The notes below the pieces were generated by a model. The model searched no databases and had not been told where the DNA came from. It saw only the letters and a program-made list of their open reading frames with translations. The translations under genes were made by a program, and so were the position numbers. Shown one piece after another: positions 45,386 through 55,300 of a stretch of 64,000 nucleotides of DNA. This DNA is from Cryptobacteroides sp934698975 (GTDB lineage: Bacteria; Bacteroidota; Bacteroidia; Bacteroidales; UBA932): NCBI GenBank assembly GCA_934698975.1, contig CAKUVR010000014.1:1-64000 (forward strand), written 5' to 3'. Position 1 is the first letter of the stretch; every line of letters begins with the position of its first letter.

Positions 45386-46801
45386 CTAACTCCTTGGCTC
45401 GTACGTGATTGTTTGGATAGAGTTTCCAATGATGCGACGCATGTCCCAACGATCTCCTACAAGACCAGCCACCTTGGCCTGAAGCATGATGTTGCCGATC
45501 GCCGTGCCCTCCATAGGCCCTGCGATGACAGGAATGCCGAGCTCGTCAGCGGTCATCTGGCACATCAATCCGTTGGCCGAGCCACCGCCGATGATGTGCA
45601 GCTTCTCAATCTTGAATGATGCGAATCCCTGAAGCATCCCGATGACTTCCTTGTACCTTTTCGTAAGGCTGTGGTAGATGCAGCTGATCATCTCTCCGTC
45701 ATTCTCGGGAACTCTCTGCCCTGACTCTCTGAGAGCGGCCTTGATTTCAGCGTACATATCCTTAGGCGCGGCGAAACGTGGATCGTCCGGATCTATGGTT
45801 GAAGGAAAACAGATCGCCTCTCTGGCCATGTCCACCATCTCAGCGTATGAATATTTCCGTCCTTCGCTTTCCCAGGTCTTGCGGCTCTGCTCCAGCAGCC
45901 ACATCCCCGTGATATTCTTGAGAAATCTGGTCGTGCCTTCTATTCCTCCCTCGTTCGTGAGGTTATATTCATAAGACTTTTCATCGATGATCGGGGTTGG
46001 TGATTCGATGCCCATCAGGCTCCAGGTGCCGCTGCTGAGGTAGGCGAAATTCTCTCCCGCCGCAGGTACAGCCGCGATGGCCGAAGCCGTGTCGTGTCCG
46101 GCGACAGCGATGACCGGTACCGGTTCCATTCCGGTCTCCTCGCAGATTTCCTTTTTCAGAACCCCGACCTTTGTGCCAGGCTGGGTTATGTCCAACAGGA
46201 TAGAAGGGTTGATTCCGAGACGCTCCAACAGGTCTCTCTGAAAGTCCCGCGTGCGTGGATTGATGAGACCGGAGGTTGACGCATCGGTATATTCACAGAC
46301 CATCTCGCCGGTCAGCATGTAAGCCAGCAGGTCCGGCATGAAAAGGATTTTGTCGGTCTGAGGCAGCCTAGAGCCGGCCTCCTTGCTTTGCGCGTAGAGT
46401 TGGAAGATGGTGTTGAAATTCATGATCTGCACCCCGGTGATGGAGTAGAGTTCCTCACGTGGGATGATCCTGAAGACCTCCTCGGGGATTCCGGCGGTGT
46501 ACGGATCCCTGTAAGCCCTTGGCATTCCGATGATTTCGCCGTCTTTCCCTATGTGTCCAAAATCCACACCCCAGGTGTCGATGCCGATTGATTCTATCTT
46601 CACGCCCATTCCGGCGACCTTTTTCAATGCGGCCTTGAAGTGGTCGTACAGGGAGTTGATGTCCCAGTAATATTTCCCGTCAACCTCCTTGACGGCGTTG
46701 GGAAACCTATAGACTTCCTCTGAAGCAAGCTTGTCGTTATCGACAGTTCCGATGATGGCTCTGCCGCTTGTGGCTCCGAGATCAAAAGCAAGAAATTTCA
46801 T
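45386..46801 (-). CDS. rhaB: Rhamnulokinase
   Basis: 471-residue FGGY-family sugar kinase. The N-terminal phosphate loop is MKFLAFDLGATSGRAIIGTV. IDTWGVDFG, VIAVAGHDTASAIAAVPA and IIGGGSANGLMCQMTADELG are the RhaB signatures. It phosphorylates L-rhamnulose with ATP. It is the first gene of the rhaB-rhaA operon and divergent from an AraC-type regulator. No clear TAnnTTTG box precedes it, which fits activator-dependent transcription. Confidence 0.95.
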   Translation of the reverse strand: MKFLAFDLGATSGRAIIGTVDNDKLASEEVYRFPNAVKEVDGKYYWDINSLYDHFKAALKKVAGMGVKIESIGIDTWGVDFGHIGKDGEIIGMPRAYRDPYTAGIPEEVFRIIPREELYSITGVQIMNFNTIFQLYAQSKEAGSRLPQTDKILFMPDLLAYMLTGEMVCEYTDASTSGLINPRTRDFQRDLLERLGINPSILLDITQPGTKVGVLKKEICEETGMEPVPVIAVAGHDTASAIAAVPAAGENFAYLSSGTWSLMGIESPTPIIDEKSYEYNLTNEGGIEGTTRFLKNITGMWLLEQSRKTWESEGRKYSYAEMVDMAREAICFPSTIDPDDPRFAAPKDMYAEIKAALRESGQRVPENDGEMISCIYHSLTKRYKEVIGMLQGFASFKIEKLHIIGGGSANGLMCQMTADELGIPVIAGPMEGTAIGNIMLQAKVAGLVGDRWDMRRIIGNSIQTITYEPRS

Positions 46802-46885
46802 AAATTACGTGGCATTTTCATTCATACAAATTTTGTTTTTTTCCGCTGTTTTACCGCTGAATATTTTGATATTATGACTTGGAAA

Positions 46886-46916
46886 TTTGATTGGGAATTA
46901 TTTTTTGCTATATTTG
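46886..46916 (+). promoter_or_regulatory. Promoter of the AraC-type regulator
   Basis: TTTG (46886-46889), 19 bases, TATATTTG (46909-46916), a full consensus match. Transcription should begin near 46922, which rules out earlier starts and supports the ATG at 46951. Confidence 0.75.
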
Positions 46917-46950
46917 TGATGCACAATTAGTAACAAAAGGTCTGCGAACT

Positions 46951-47847
46951 ATGGCTTCTGTTCATCTCAAATATTTGGCGGTTAACCCTGTTGACCTCAA
47001 GTGGGGGACGGCCGTAAACTCTGTGGGTTTTCAGGAAATCGCTCCCGGAATGGAGTATCCGCCTCGCAACCACCCGTCCCGCTATGTGTTTTCCATTGCC
47101 AGCGGCAGGATTCTTCAGGAATATCAACTGCTTTACATCACGGAAGGCAAAGGCAAGTTTTCTTGCGAGACCTTGGGACGTTCCAAGTCCATTCCTCTCA
47201 AGGGTGGGATGATGTTCCTGCTTTTCCCTGGTGAATGGCATTCCTACTACCCTGACAAATCTACAGGTTGGAAGGAATATTGGATCGGCTTCAACGGCGG
47301 GTTCATCGACAATCTGGTCGAGCAGGGATTTTTCACGAAGGATAAGCCGTTGTTCAGGGTGAATATCCATGAGGACATCGTGAACCTTTATACTTCGGCG
47401 ATCAATGCGGCGGTGGCACAAGAGTCTGGTTTCCAGCAGGTTCTGGCAGGCATCGTGGACCGTCTGCTCAGTCTGGCGTATTTCTACGACAGGAACTCGC
47501 AGTTTCAAGAGTCAGACACTGCTAACAAGATCGGCCAGGCCAAGGTGATGATCCACAGCCAGTACATGACAATCTCTCCGGAGGAGGTGGCTGCCAAGCT
47601 CTGCCTGAGTTATTCGTCTTTCCGCAAGACGTTCAAGGAATATACCGGGTTCTCGCCGGCTAGGTTCATCAATGAGGTGCGGATGAGCAAGGCTAAGGAG
47701 CTGCTGACCAACACCGCGATGAGCATCAAGGAGGTGGCCTACAATGTGGGCTACAACAATCACGACTACTTTTTCACGGCGTTCCGCCACATGACCGGCC
47801 AGACTCCGGCTGAATACCGCAACGCCACGCAGGTCGCCAAGTTATAA
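46951..47847 (+). CDS. AraC family regulator of rhamnose genes
   Basis: 298 residues. An N-terminal cupin-like sugar-binding domain (QLLYITEGKGKFSCETLGRS, then KGGMMFLLFPGEWHSY) is followed by a C-terminal AraC DNA-binding domain with two helix-turn-helices (SPEEVAAKLCLSYSSFRKTF and SIKEVAYNVGYNNHDYFFTA). By position, divergent from rhaBA and convergent with the GH106 rhamnosidase, it probably activates the rhamnose genes in response to rhamnose. Its last sense codon overlaps the stop of the GH106 gene on the other strand (TTATAA at 47842-47847). Confidence 0.9.
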   Translation: MASVHLKYLAVNPVDLKWGTAVNSVGFQEIAPGMEYPPRNHPSRYVFSIASGRILQEYQLLYITEGKGKFSCETLGRSKSIPLKGGMMFLLFPGEWHSYYPDKSTGWKEYWIGFNGGFIDNLVEQGFFTKDKPLFRVNIHEDIVNLYTSAINAAVAQESGFQQVLAGIVDRLLSLAYFYDRNSQFQESDTANKIGQAKVMIHSQYMTISPEEVAAKLCLSYSSFRKTFKEYTGFSPARFINEVRMSKAKELLTNTAMSIKEVAYNVGYNNHDYFFTAFRHMTGQTPAEYRNATQVAKL

Positions 47848-50800
47848 TCCGAGGAGGCGTACCGGGCCGAGGAGGCCGGACGGGAGGAGTTTGTCACCGG
47901 CTTTGTAGAAGCGGCGGATGGCGGTTACAGGATTCTTTTCTTCTGGCTGGACATCGCCGATCATGCGGTTGCGCCAGACGTTGGTGACCTTGATTTCCAG
48001 AATGTTGTCACCTTCTTTCAGAAGAGGCTTGATGTCGGCGGTCCTGAACGGGGCCTTCCAGAGGACACCTGCCGGTGTTCCGTTGATGGAAATGTCTGCG
48101 ATGTTTTTCACGACACCTAAATCCATGAATATCTTCGTGTTGTCTGCCAGTGTGGTGGAATCTACAGCTATCGTGGTCTTGTAAACGGCTGTGCCTGAGA
48201 AATATTTGACGATTGGATTCTCCTTCCTTGTCCAAGACTCCAGTTCTGAAAATTCTTCGTCCGCTGTGCCGCCGTTCTTCTGGTCGAAATGCACCTGCCA
48301 GATGTTATTAACTATCTGTATTACAGCGAAAATAGGTGTTTGCCGTGCCATTTCTGTCTTTGTTAGTACGGGCGCTTCGATGGTTGGAGAGCCATGTCGG
48401 ACCATAGGCTCAGCGTCCGAAAGCTCCCGGTCACTGAGCTTGTCGATGTGACTGGCGTGTCCTGTTGAGTCCCCCCGGCAAATCACAATCGAGTCAGAAG
48501 CGTTGACCATCACGGAATCTGGATCGTTGACAAACACTGTGTCCACGGTCACCTTGACCTGCGGCTTGCCGGAGAGCACTACGAATCTTGCATCAGTGGC
48601 AAGCAACGGGAGAGAGACTGTTGAGCGGCCATCGCTGAAATCAACCTCAGCGTCTGAAATCTCCCCGTTCTCAGGATTGAATATGGCCGCGAACTTTCCT
48701 CCGTCCCTGAAACTGAGCTTCACACTGGAATCTTTCCCAGAGAAGTTCCTCACCCAGTAGATCTGTGTGCTGTCCGGAAGGGTTCTGTGGACATATCTAA
48801 AATCTCCGTAGCTGTCAGGCGCGTTCGCCGGAGCCTCGGTGGCATCCTCTTGGTCTCTTTTCGGCATCTTTCGGTCACTGAGCGCCTTGTCCCGGTCACT
48901 GAGCTTGTCGAAGTGACCGGAGCCGCTTTGCGATGTCGCTTCGACAGGCTCAGCGACCATGACACGGAAATCAGGCTCTATCCCGCTGCGTTTCAGGCAG
49001 TCTTCAATCCCCTTGGTGAACACATTCTTCCTGTGCGAGTGCCAGACATCGTCAACAATGGATGCGAAAGTCCTGTCATCGGCCTTGAGTCCGGCGCATT
49101 GCTTCGGCTCTTTGCCGCAGATAATCACCCCGGCGTCGGCGAACTCCTTTATCTTTTTGAGAATATCCAAGGACATGACCTCGCAGTTCCTGTCCAGCCA
49201 CAGAAACCTGTAGCGCGCTCCTGACGGAGCCACGAGGGTTCCGTTCTCAGCCTTCACGCCTGATCGGAGCACCGTCGGATTGGCGAAATCGTAGTTGTAA
49301 CCGTCCGGAACCTGTGGAAGGGTGCTGAAAGCCTCCCCACCGTAAAGTCCGGTGATATTCAGATCCTCTCCATAATATAATAATATGTCAGCGACAGAGG
49401 TTCCCTGCTGAAGCATTGAGCTGGAACGGGCAAGGTAATCGGTGAGCACCCAGGCATATTCCCCCCAAGTCTCGTTTCTGTGCAGCCATTGCCCGTAGCG
49501 GAACAGTTGAAGTCCAGGAAGGTATTTGTCGTTTGGCTGTGAGGCTGACTCGTGGATCACGAATCTGTTGACTCCGGCGCTGAGTCCTACATCGGCGATG
49601 TATTTCATATTCTCCGGGCAATATGTGTACGCGCGTCCCTCGTCTCCGTTCACGGAGAATGATTCAGCGGCGACCAAAGGCTGTCCGTAGATGTGCGAGA
49701 CAGAGGCTGATTCCCTGATGTCACAGATGGCGGATGGCACGGAAGATCCTGTCGGTGTGTTCTCCATCCAAAACGCCGCCATCGGTATTGTGGCCTTGAT
49801 CTTCGGGTCCATTCCGTCACCGGTGTAGGCGCGGCCCCCCTCGTGGGACTCAGTGTAGCGGCCCGCAAGGTCATATTCTTTGACTACCTCATTGATTCTG
49901 TCGTAGTTCTCGCTGAACAACTCGCCGAGTGTGCGCCTCCAGTCCCAAAGAAAACGCTCGCTCATTTCGGAACTGCCGATGATTTCGCCGGTGAGCACCG
50001 GCAACCATGGCAGAAGGTCGTAACCACGTCGTGCCTTGAACTCTTCAGCCATTTTCGGTGTCCATGTGTAGGCTCCTGCCTCGTAACTGTCAACAAGCAG
50101 GTAGCGGATGCCCTTTTCACCGAGCATCCCTCCGGCCGCCTCTTTATAGAGATCAAGATAGGTCCGGAAGTATCTCATCCAGGCATCCGGATCCAGTTTG
50201 TCTACCTCAAGGCCTGTGGCTTCGGGAGAGGCCGGGTGGTTTACCTTTCCGGTGATCGACCATCCGAACCGGAATATTCTCCAGCGGCCGGCCGGAAGCG
50301 TGCACTCCAGTTTCCCGTCCGCTGTCATCTTCCCGGTAAGATCGATGACATCCGAGGTCCTGATCGCATCCTTTGAATATGCCGTGTGGTATTTCCAGTA
50401 GTCGTGAATGATGCCGAAACCGCCAAGTTCTTGACAGTGATTTACTTTCGTCACTGTGTACAGTTCAAGCGACTCAAGCTTCTCGCCCTTGACCCTGAAA
50501 AACTGTGCGCATGTCGGCGGAATGTTCAGGGTAAGGTACGGTAGCACTGTCGGCTCTATGTCGCAGACCTTCCGCCATTTCAATCCATCGTCACTGCATT
50601 CTAGAATATTCCTGCACTTCGGTTTCACGCTTCTCGGCCGGTCGCCCATCGCCATACTCTTTAGAGTCAGTGCCTTGATTGTCTGTGGTCTTCGGAATTC
50701 CACGCTGATCATGGCTTCACTCTTGTTGACCTGTGCTCCTAGCGCATTCATTGATTTGTCCGAATATGGCAGCCTGACAGCTAGCACATACAGATCCTTG

Positions 50801-51384
50801 CCATGGGGCTTGATCTCTATGCGGTCGTTGTCGGTGCGGTAGTCTTGGTACGGGCCGACAACATTGTACAATTCCGGCATTTGGACGGAAATCTTACCGC
50901 CTCTTGTGTCGATGGATCTCCATTCAAGCTTCTTTATCGCATCATCGGGCTTCACCCACGTGCCGCCGGTCGAACTCCATCCCGGGGCGCTTGCGATCGT
51001 GACATCCATGTCCAGAGAGTCGGCCAGTTCCAGCGCGAACCTGAACGCGTCTTTCCAGCCGTCGCTGAGATAGGGTAGCTTGACCTTGGCCGCTCTTGGC
51101 ATATTCACTCCGCCCGCGTCAAACTGGTGGATGCCGTCGATTCCGTTGCGCTTCATCCATTCGATGTCCTTGCGGATGCCTTCCTTCGAGACATTCCCGT
51201 CCATCCAGTGCCACCACACCTGCGGTCTCGCGTCCTTCGGCGGAGTCTGAAAAGCCTTGGCAAGCGCAGAGGTGTCAACTTTCCTGACCAATGAATATGT
51301 CTGTGTGGAGTCTGCGTCCGGAGCCGCCGGCAGAGAGTGTGCCGGCAGAAGTGTCAGAACCGTGAGTGCTATCTTGATTTTCAT
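47842..51384 (-). CDS. GH106 alpha-L-rhamnosidase with two in-frame repeat insertions
   Basis: 1180 residues with a signal peptide (MKIKIALTVLTLLPAHSLPA). RPQVWWHWMDGNVSKEGIRK, then DIEWMKRNGIDGIHQFDAGG and APGWSSTGGTW, mark glycoside hydrolase family 106, which removes terminal alpha-L-rhamnose from pectin (RG-II, RG-I) and other rhamnosides. The C-terminal region has a carbohydrate-binding beta-sandwich (WKAPFRTADIKPLLKEGDNI). Residues about 808-837 (VAEPVEATS...HFDKLSDRDKALSDR) and about 977-995 (SHIDKLSDRELSDAEP) are encoded by copies of the dispersed palindrome, in frame, in likely linkers. It has its own promoter (51405-51436). It supplies rhamnose to RhaA/RhaB. Confidence 0.92.
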   Translation of the reverse strand: MKIKIALTVLTLLPAHSLPAAPDADSTQTYSLVRKVDTSALAKAFQTPPKDARPQVWWHWMDGNVSKEGIRKDIEWMKRNGIDGIHQFDAGGVNMPRAAKVKLPYLSDGWKDAFRFALELADSLDMDVTIASAPGWSSTGGTWVKPDDAIKKLEWRSIDTRGGKISVQMPELYNVVGPYQDYRTDNDRIEIKPHGKDLYVLAVRLPYSDKSMNALGAQVNKSEAMISVEFRRPQTIKALTLKSMAMGDRPRSVKPKCRNILECSDDGLKWRKVCDIEPTVLPYLTLNIPPTCAQFFRVKGEKLESLELYTVTKVNHCQELGGFGIIHDYWKYHTAYSKDAIRTSDVIDLTGKMTADGKLECTLPAGRWRIFRFGWSITGKVNHPASPEATGLEVDKLDPDAWMRYFRTYLDLYKEAAGGMLGEKGIRYLLVDSYEAGAYTWTPKMAEEFKARRGYDLLPWLPVLTGEIIGSSEMSERFLWDWRRTLGELFSENYDRINEVVKEYDLAGRYTESHEGGRAYTGDGMDPKIKATIPMAAFWMENTPTGSSVPSAICDIRESASVSHIYGQPLVAAESFSVNGDEGRAYTYCPENMKYIADVGLSAGVNRFVIHESASQPNDKYLPGLQLFRYGQWLHRNETWGEYAWVLTDYLARSSSMLQQGTSVADILLYYGEDLNITGLYGGEAFSTLPQVPDGYNYDFANPTVLRSGVKAENGTLVAPSGARYRFLWLDRNCEVMSLDILKKIKEFADAGVIICGKEPKQCAGLKADDRTFASIVDDVWHSHRKNVFTKGIEDCLKRSGIEPDFRVMVAEPVEATSQSGSGHFDKLSDRDKALSDRKMPKRDQEDATEAPANAPDSYGDFRYVHRTLPDSTQIYWVRNFSGKDSSVKLSFRDGGKFAAIFNPENGEISDAEVDFSDGRSTVSLPLLATDARFVVLSGKPQVKVTVDTVFVNDPDSVMVNASDSIVICRGDSTGHASHIDKLSDRELSDAEPMVRHGSPTIEAPVLTKTEMARQTPIFAVIQIVNNIWQVHFDQKNGGTADEEFSELESWTRKENPIVKYFSGTAVYKTTIAVDSTTLADNTKIFMDLGVVKNIADISINGTPAGVLWKAPFRTADIKPLLKEGDNILEIKVTNVWRNRMIGDVQPEEKNPVTAIRRFYKAGDKLLPSGLLGPVRLLGL
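48405..48453. repeat. Dispersed palindrome, copy E1 inside the GH106 gene
   Basis: The unit at 48429-48453 is GGTCACT, GAGCTTGTCGA, TGTGACT (two bases off the consensus right arm). It is preceded by a diverged opposed fragment (AGGCTCAGCGTCCG). It is in frame and encodes HIDKLSDRELSDAEP. Confidence 0.8.
48873..48958. repeat. Dispersed palindrome, paired copy E2 inside the GH106 gene
   Basis: A perfect unit at 48894-48918 (GGTCACT...AGTGACC) and an opposed variant at 48935-48958 (GTCGCT...AGCGAC), plus a partial unit at 48873. In frame, it encodes VAEPVEAT and HFDKLSDR. The same VAEPVEAT peptide appears in the tldE insertion. Confidence 0.92.
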
Positions 51385-51404
51385 TTACCTTATTAATTGT
51401 ATGT

Positions 51405-51436
51405 CAAAGATAGGCATCGCTTCTCATTTTTTCAAA
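51405..51436 (-). promoter_or_regulatory. Promoter of the GH106 gene
   Basis: On the minus strand TTTG (51433-51436), 20 bases, TATCTTTG (51405-51412). The leader would be about 15 bases. Confidence 0.75.
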
Positions 51437-51687
51437 TGATTGTGGTTTTGTCGGTCATAAGAATATGTCCTGCCCTTTGAAAACTGATGCTTTGTGTTTG
51501 ATTTTTGGCAAATAATCCGAAATGTTCCTTAAAAAGCGATTTTGGCACGGATAATGCTTATATCTTCTTAGAGTTAATTGGTTCTAATAGGATTTTATCT
51601 TTCTAGCCTTTTATCCTGTGATTCTATTCATCATACGTTTTATTCATAATTAGGTTTGTATTAAGTGGGAAAGGTCGGGGCTGTGAA

Positions 51688-51725
51688 GTTCCGGCCTTTT
51701 TTGATAAATCAAAAAAGGCCGGAAC
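51688..51725. repeat. Perfect 18-bp inverted repeat
   Basis: Arms 51688-51705 and 51708-51725 (GTTCCGGCC, six T, GAT and its complement) with a 2-base loop. The arm AAAAAAGGCCGGAAC recurs at 51827-51841. As a hairpin with T/A runs it could terminate transcription from either side. Confidence 0.85.
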
Positions 51726-51884
51726 ATGTTCCTTATCCACCCCCAGTCACTGCGTGACAGCCCCTGAGGGCACCGGGGACCGTATTCCCCGGGCCCCTTG
51801 CGTCGCTCCGCTCCGTTCGTTTTGGCAAAAAAGGCCGGAACAAGTTCCTCATTCACCCCCAGTCACTTCGTGACAGCCCCTGGG
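51711..51884. repeat. 116-bp tandem duplication carrying a nested-palindrome element
   Basis: About 1.5 copies offset by 116 bases. Each begins AAAAAAGGCCGGAAC and runs into CACCCCCAGTCACT(G/T)CGTGACAGC, then CCCTG. The first copy continues as GAGGGCACCGGGG...CCCCGGGCCCC and GTCGCTCCGCTCC. Local stems: GTCAC/GTGAC, and a G-rich/C-rich pair around CGTATTCC. A further copy lies on the opposite strand at 58073-58155. Together with 51385-51710, which holds no gene, this fills the space between the GH106 and methylglyoxal synthase genes. Confidence 0.82.
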
Positions 51885-51886
51885 AA

Positions 51887-52342
51887 TTAGAGTTTACGGT
51901 TTTTGTAGGAGTCGATGCAGGATGGGATTATGCGCTTGTAGTGCTCACTGGTGTAGAGAGGGGACGATATGATGAAATCGGCGGTGCTGCGGTTGGTCGC
52001 GAACGGAATATTGTACAGAGAGGCGAGTCGCGTAAGCCCCATGACATCGTTCTGATGTCCCTGCATGATCAGGTTGTCGCAGAAAAACACGAGCATGTCG
52101 ATTTTCCCCTCGGCAATCATTCCCCCAATTTCGAAGTCTCCTCCGAGAGGACCGCTGAGCATGCACACGACTGACGGAGCCTCGGGACCAAGTTTCTCGG
52201 TCAGAGCCTCTGACACAAGTCTGCCGGTCGTGCCGGTGCAGAACAGATGGCAATGCTTGAGAGAACCAGCGTTGTAACGTACCCAATCCAGAAGTTCCTG
52301 CTTCCTCGAATCATGGGCTACCAATGCGATGTTTGTTATCAT
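51887..52342 (-). CDS. mgsA: Methylglyoxal synthase
   Basis: 151 residues, same length as E. coli MgsA (152). NIALVAHDSRK (His10, Asp11, Lys14), GTTGRL for phosphate binding, LSGPLGGDFEIG with the catalytic Asp, FFCDNL and GHQNDV (catalytic His), and ATNRSTADFIISSP are all present. It turns dihydroxyacetone phosphate into methylglyoxal and phosphate, a bypass when sugar phosphates build up. The start is the ATG at 52342; a longer reading adds an unrelated polar extension overlapping the tamB end. It lies 19 bases after tamB on the same strand. Confidence 0.95.
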   Translation of the reverse strand: MITNIALVAHDSRKQELLDWVRYNAGSLKHCHLFCTGTTGRLVSEALTEKLGPEAPSVVCMLSGPLGGDFEIGGMIAEGKIDMLVFFCDNLIMQGHQNDVMGLTRLASLYNIPFATNRSTADFIISSPLYTSEHYKRIIPSCIDSYKNRKL

Positions 52343-52361
52343 ATTCTTGAATATTAATAGT

Positions 52362-55300
52362 TTACTTTTTCTTTGACTTTCCGGATCCTTCTGATTCGGC
52401 GCCTTCATTGATGACAATCCTTCTTACCTCTCGCTGTACATTCTCATAGGCGGCGGCTCTTTGCTCGCGTTTCTTCTTGCTTGTGAACAGGTTACGCAAG
52501 AATTCACGGAACGTGTTGAACTCCCTTTGGTATGCGATGCCGACCCCGTTCCTTTGAGTGTTGTCCAGATAGGCGGTGTAGTCGTCCGCCGAATGAGAGA
52601 ACAGATTGAGTCTCAGCTGCCCTGATTTGTCCAGCTTGATCTCGATGTCAAGGTTGCCCACAACATCTCCTTCCGAAGACGAGGAATTGCTGTATTCTCT
52701 GTTCCCGACATTGCCGTTGACAATGACTCTGTTGTTGAAGAGTTGCGTCGAGACCGCGACATCGAATATGTTCGTGCCACTATCGCTGGACTGGTAGTTC
52801 AGTCCGAGGTCAAGCGGAATGTCGAGTTTTTGAAGAATGTTGTTGAGCTGTCCCGCCATGATTTCCGCCACATTGGAATAGAGCATGTTCGTGTTGTTCA
52901 CGACACCGGACTGCTCCTCAGGCATGAAACTGCCCGAGATCAGAAGCGATAGGAACTGGCGCTGAACCTTGTCCTCGGTGTTGAGAGCGCTTTCAACCCT
53001 CGATTTCGTGGTCGGATCCAGATCGGGAACCTCGATTGAGAAAGACAGCTTCGGCTCGCGAAGCTTTCCCGAGACTCCGATTCCGCAGTTCACCACCCTT
53101 CTGGCGGAGATTGAGGTGGTGTCAGCAATCAAAGTAGCCACGGAAGCCTTGGTGGTATATACCCCTTTGATGTCCAGGTCACTGTCCATCACATCTCCGT
53201 TGAACCGGACAGAACTGCCCTCGGAGATGGAAAAATCCCGCTTGGCTATGTCCATGGCATTGAAATGGAAATTGCCGGAACGCAGGGTGTAGTCTCCATT
53301 GATCGTGAACAGGTCTCTGGCCGGTCTGACCTCTATGTCAAGCGTGCCTTGTCCTCGGGCGCTGAGCGTGTTTCCTGCCGTCCTGTCAATTTCCACATTT
53401 GCCTCTGTCCCTTGGTTTACATTGACCCTCAGCCTTATCCCGAAATCACTGCCCTTGCCCTTACCCGAGGAAAGACCGCTCATCATGGCCTCGTAAGGAT
53501 CGGTCTGGATCTCCTGGAAAACTTCCTTGAATGTCAGGAGGTCGTTCTTTCCATCGTTGGACGCGTTGTCGATAGGAATATGTATGCGTCCGTCCTTGTC
53601 TGTCCTCACATTGACATCCAGCAGGATAGCCTCGAACGGTCCCTTGACCATGATGTCACCGGTCGCGGACAGGTGACCATAGAACGCCTGATTGTCATTT
53701 TCGGTCATGTCGATCGCCTCGATGCCCTTGACGTTTATCTTCGCGTCCATCCTGAGGTTCTTCAGGTGATTGTACAACAGGCCTCCGGAGATTGTTCCTG
53801 CGCCGTCGAACCTGTCCTTGATTTTTATACCGTCGAAGAACATACCCTGGTCGGTGACAGAGAAAGGACCGCTGACATGATATGGCACATTGGTGAAGCC
53901 TACTTTCAGAAGCGCGTCGTCGAATCTTGTCCCTTCGCTTGACAAAGAAAGAGAATCCGGAGTGCCTTTGACCTTGACATTCCCGCTGAGAGAACCGCCA
54001 ACCTCGCTGAACACTGATTTCAGAACCGGTGCTATGTAGCCTACGTCCATCCCGTCGAAACCAGCCATCGCATCTATCCGGTGTCCTTTCAGGTGATAGT
54101 CCCCGGCAATATTCAAAGTTCTCCTGCCGTCAATATCATTTCTGGCCACAACCCGCATCTTATTGTTGTCCAGCGAGCCTGCCAACCTCAGGGTTCCCAT
54201 TCTCCGTCCGGCCACTTCTGTCGAGTCAGAGGTCAGACTGAGCGTCATACCGGCTTCGCTTTTCCATGGTGAGGTGACAATCGCATTGCCGGTCGCAAGT
54301 CCGGAAATACCGAAATTGTCTCCGAGGAATTTGTTGAGAAGTCCTATGTCAAACTTTACAAGGTTGACCGAAAGCGTGTCTTCTTTGACCGGGGAGCAGC
54401 CGCCGTTGATTCTGATTGACTGATCAGCGCATCTGGCGGTCAGATTGTCGATTCTGACATCCTCTCCTGTCAGAGCGATGGCGGATTCGGACATATTCCA
54501 GGCCGCCCCCTCATACCAGATGAAGGAAGGAAGCGTCTTGGCTTCTACGGTAAGGTCGCCGCCATGGGAACGACCAAGCTTTCCGGTGAGGTAGATCTCG
54601 CCCTTGTTGGCGGGTTCGGTTCCGTTGTCGTAGGTGAACCCGACCCCGAAACCATTGTCCTTGGCGTAAAGCAGGAAGTTGTCATTCAGCAGATTGAGAC
54701 CAGATACTGAAATCGCTGAACAGGTTACGGATGCGTTCAGGCTGCTGTCTCTGTTGTCGAAACTGAGGTTGATGTCTTTCAGAAAGTTCCTGTTGACCGC
54801 CATTCTCGGAGACCTGACAGACGCCGTCACATTTCCGTCCCTGGCCACATTGAACCTTACCTTGGTGCCTTGTGCGATGTATAGTCCCGGCTTTATGAAC
54901 GACAGGAAGTCTCTTGCGTCTCCAACGTCAATCCTAAGGTCATATTCATTGCTTTCCCATTCCTTGGCCTTCCCGTCGAACAGAACCGGAAGCTCCCTTT
55001 GGACCGTCAGTTCAAGCGCGTCTTTGACCAGACTTGTGAATGGTTTCGTGCCGATGTAGTTCCCGTTCATGAAACCTGATGTGAGATTCACCCTGTTGAC
55101 ATTGTTGTTTGAATGGGATTTCATGCATATATCCCCGATTTCATGCCTCCCGTTGTCGTTCTCAAGAGTCAGTCCAAGGATGTCGAGGTCTCCGATGAGG
55201 TCTCCTCGGCTGATGTTCATGTAGTTTGCGTTGACGCGTCCGGATATTCTGGAGATTTCTCTCTTGTCCAGATTCAAGGCATGCAGGTCTGCATAACCGA

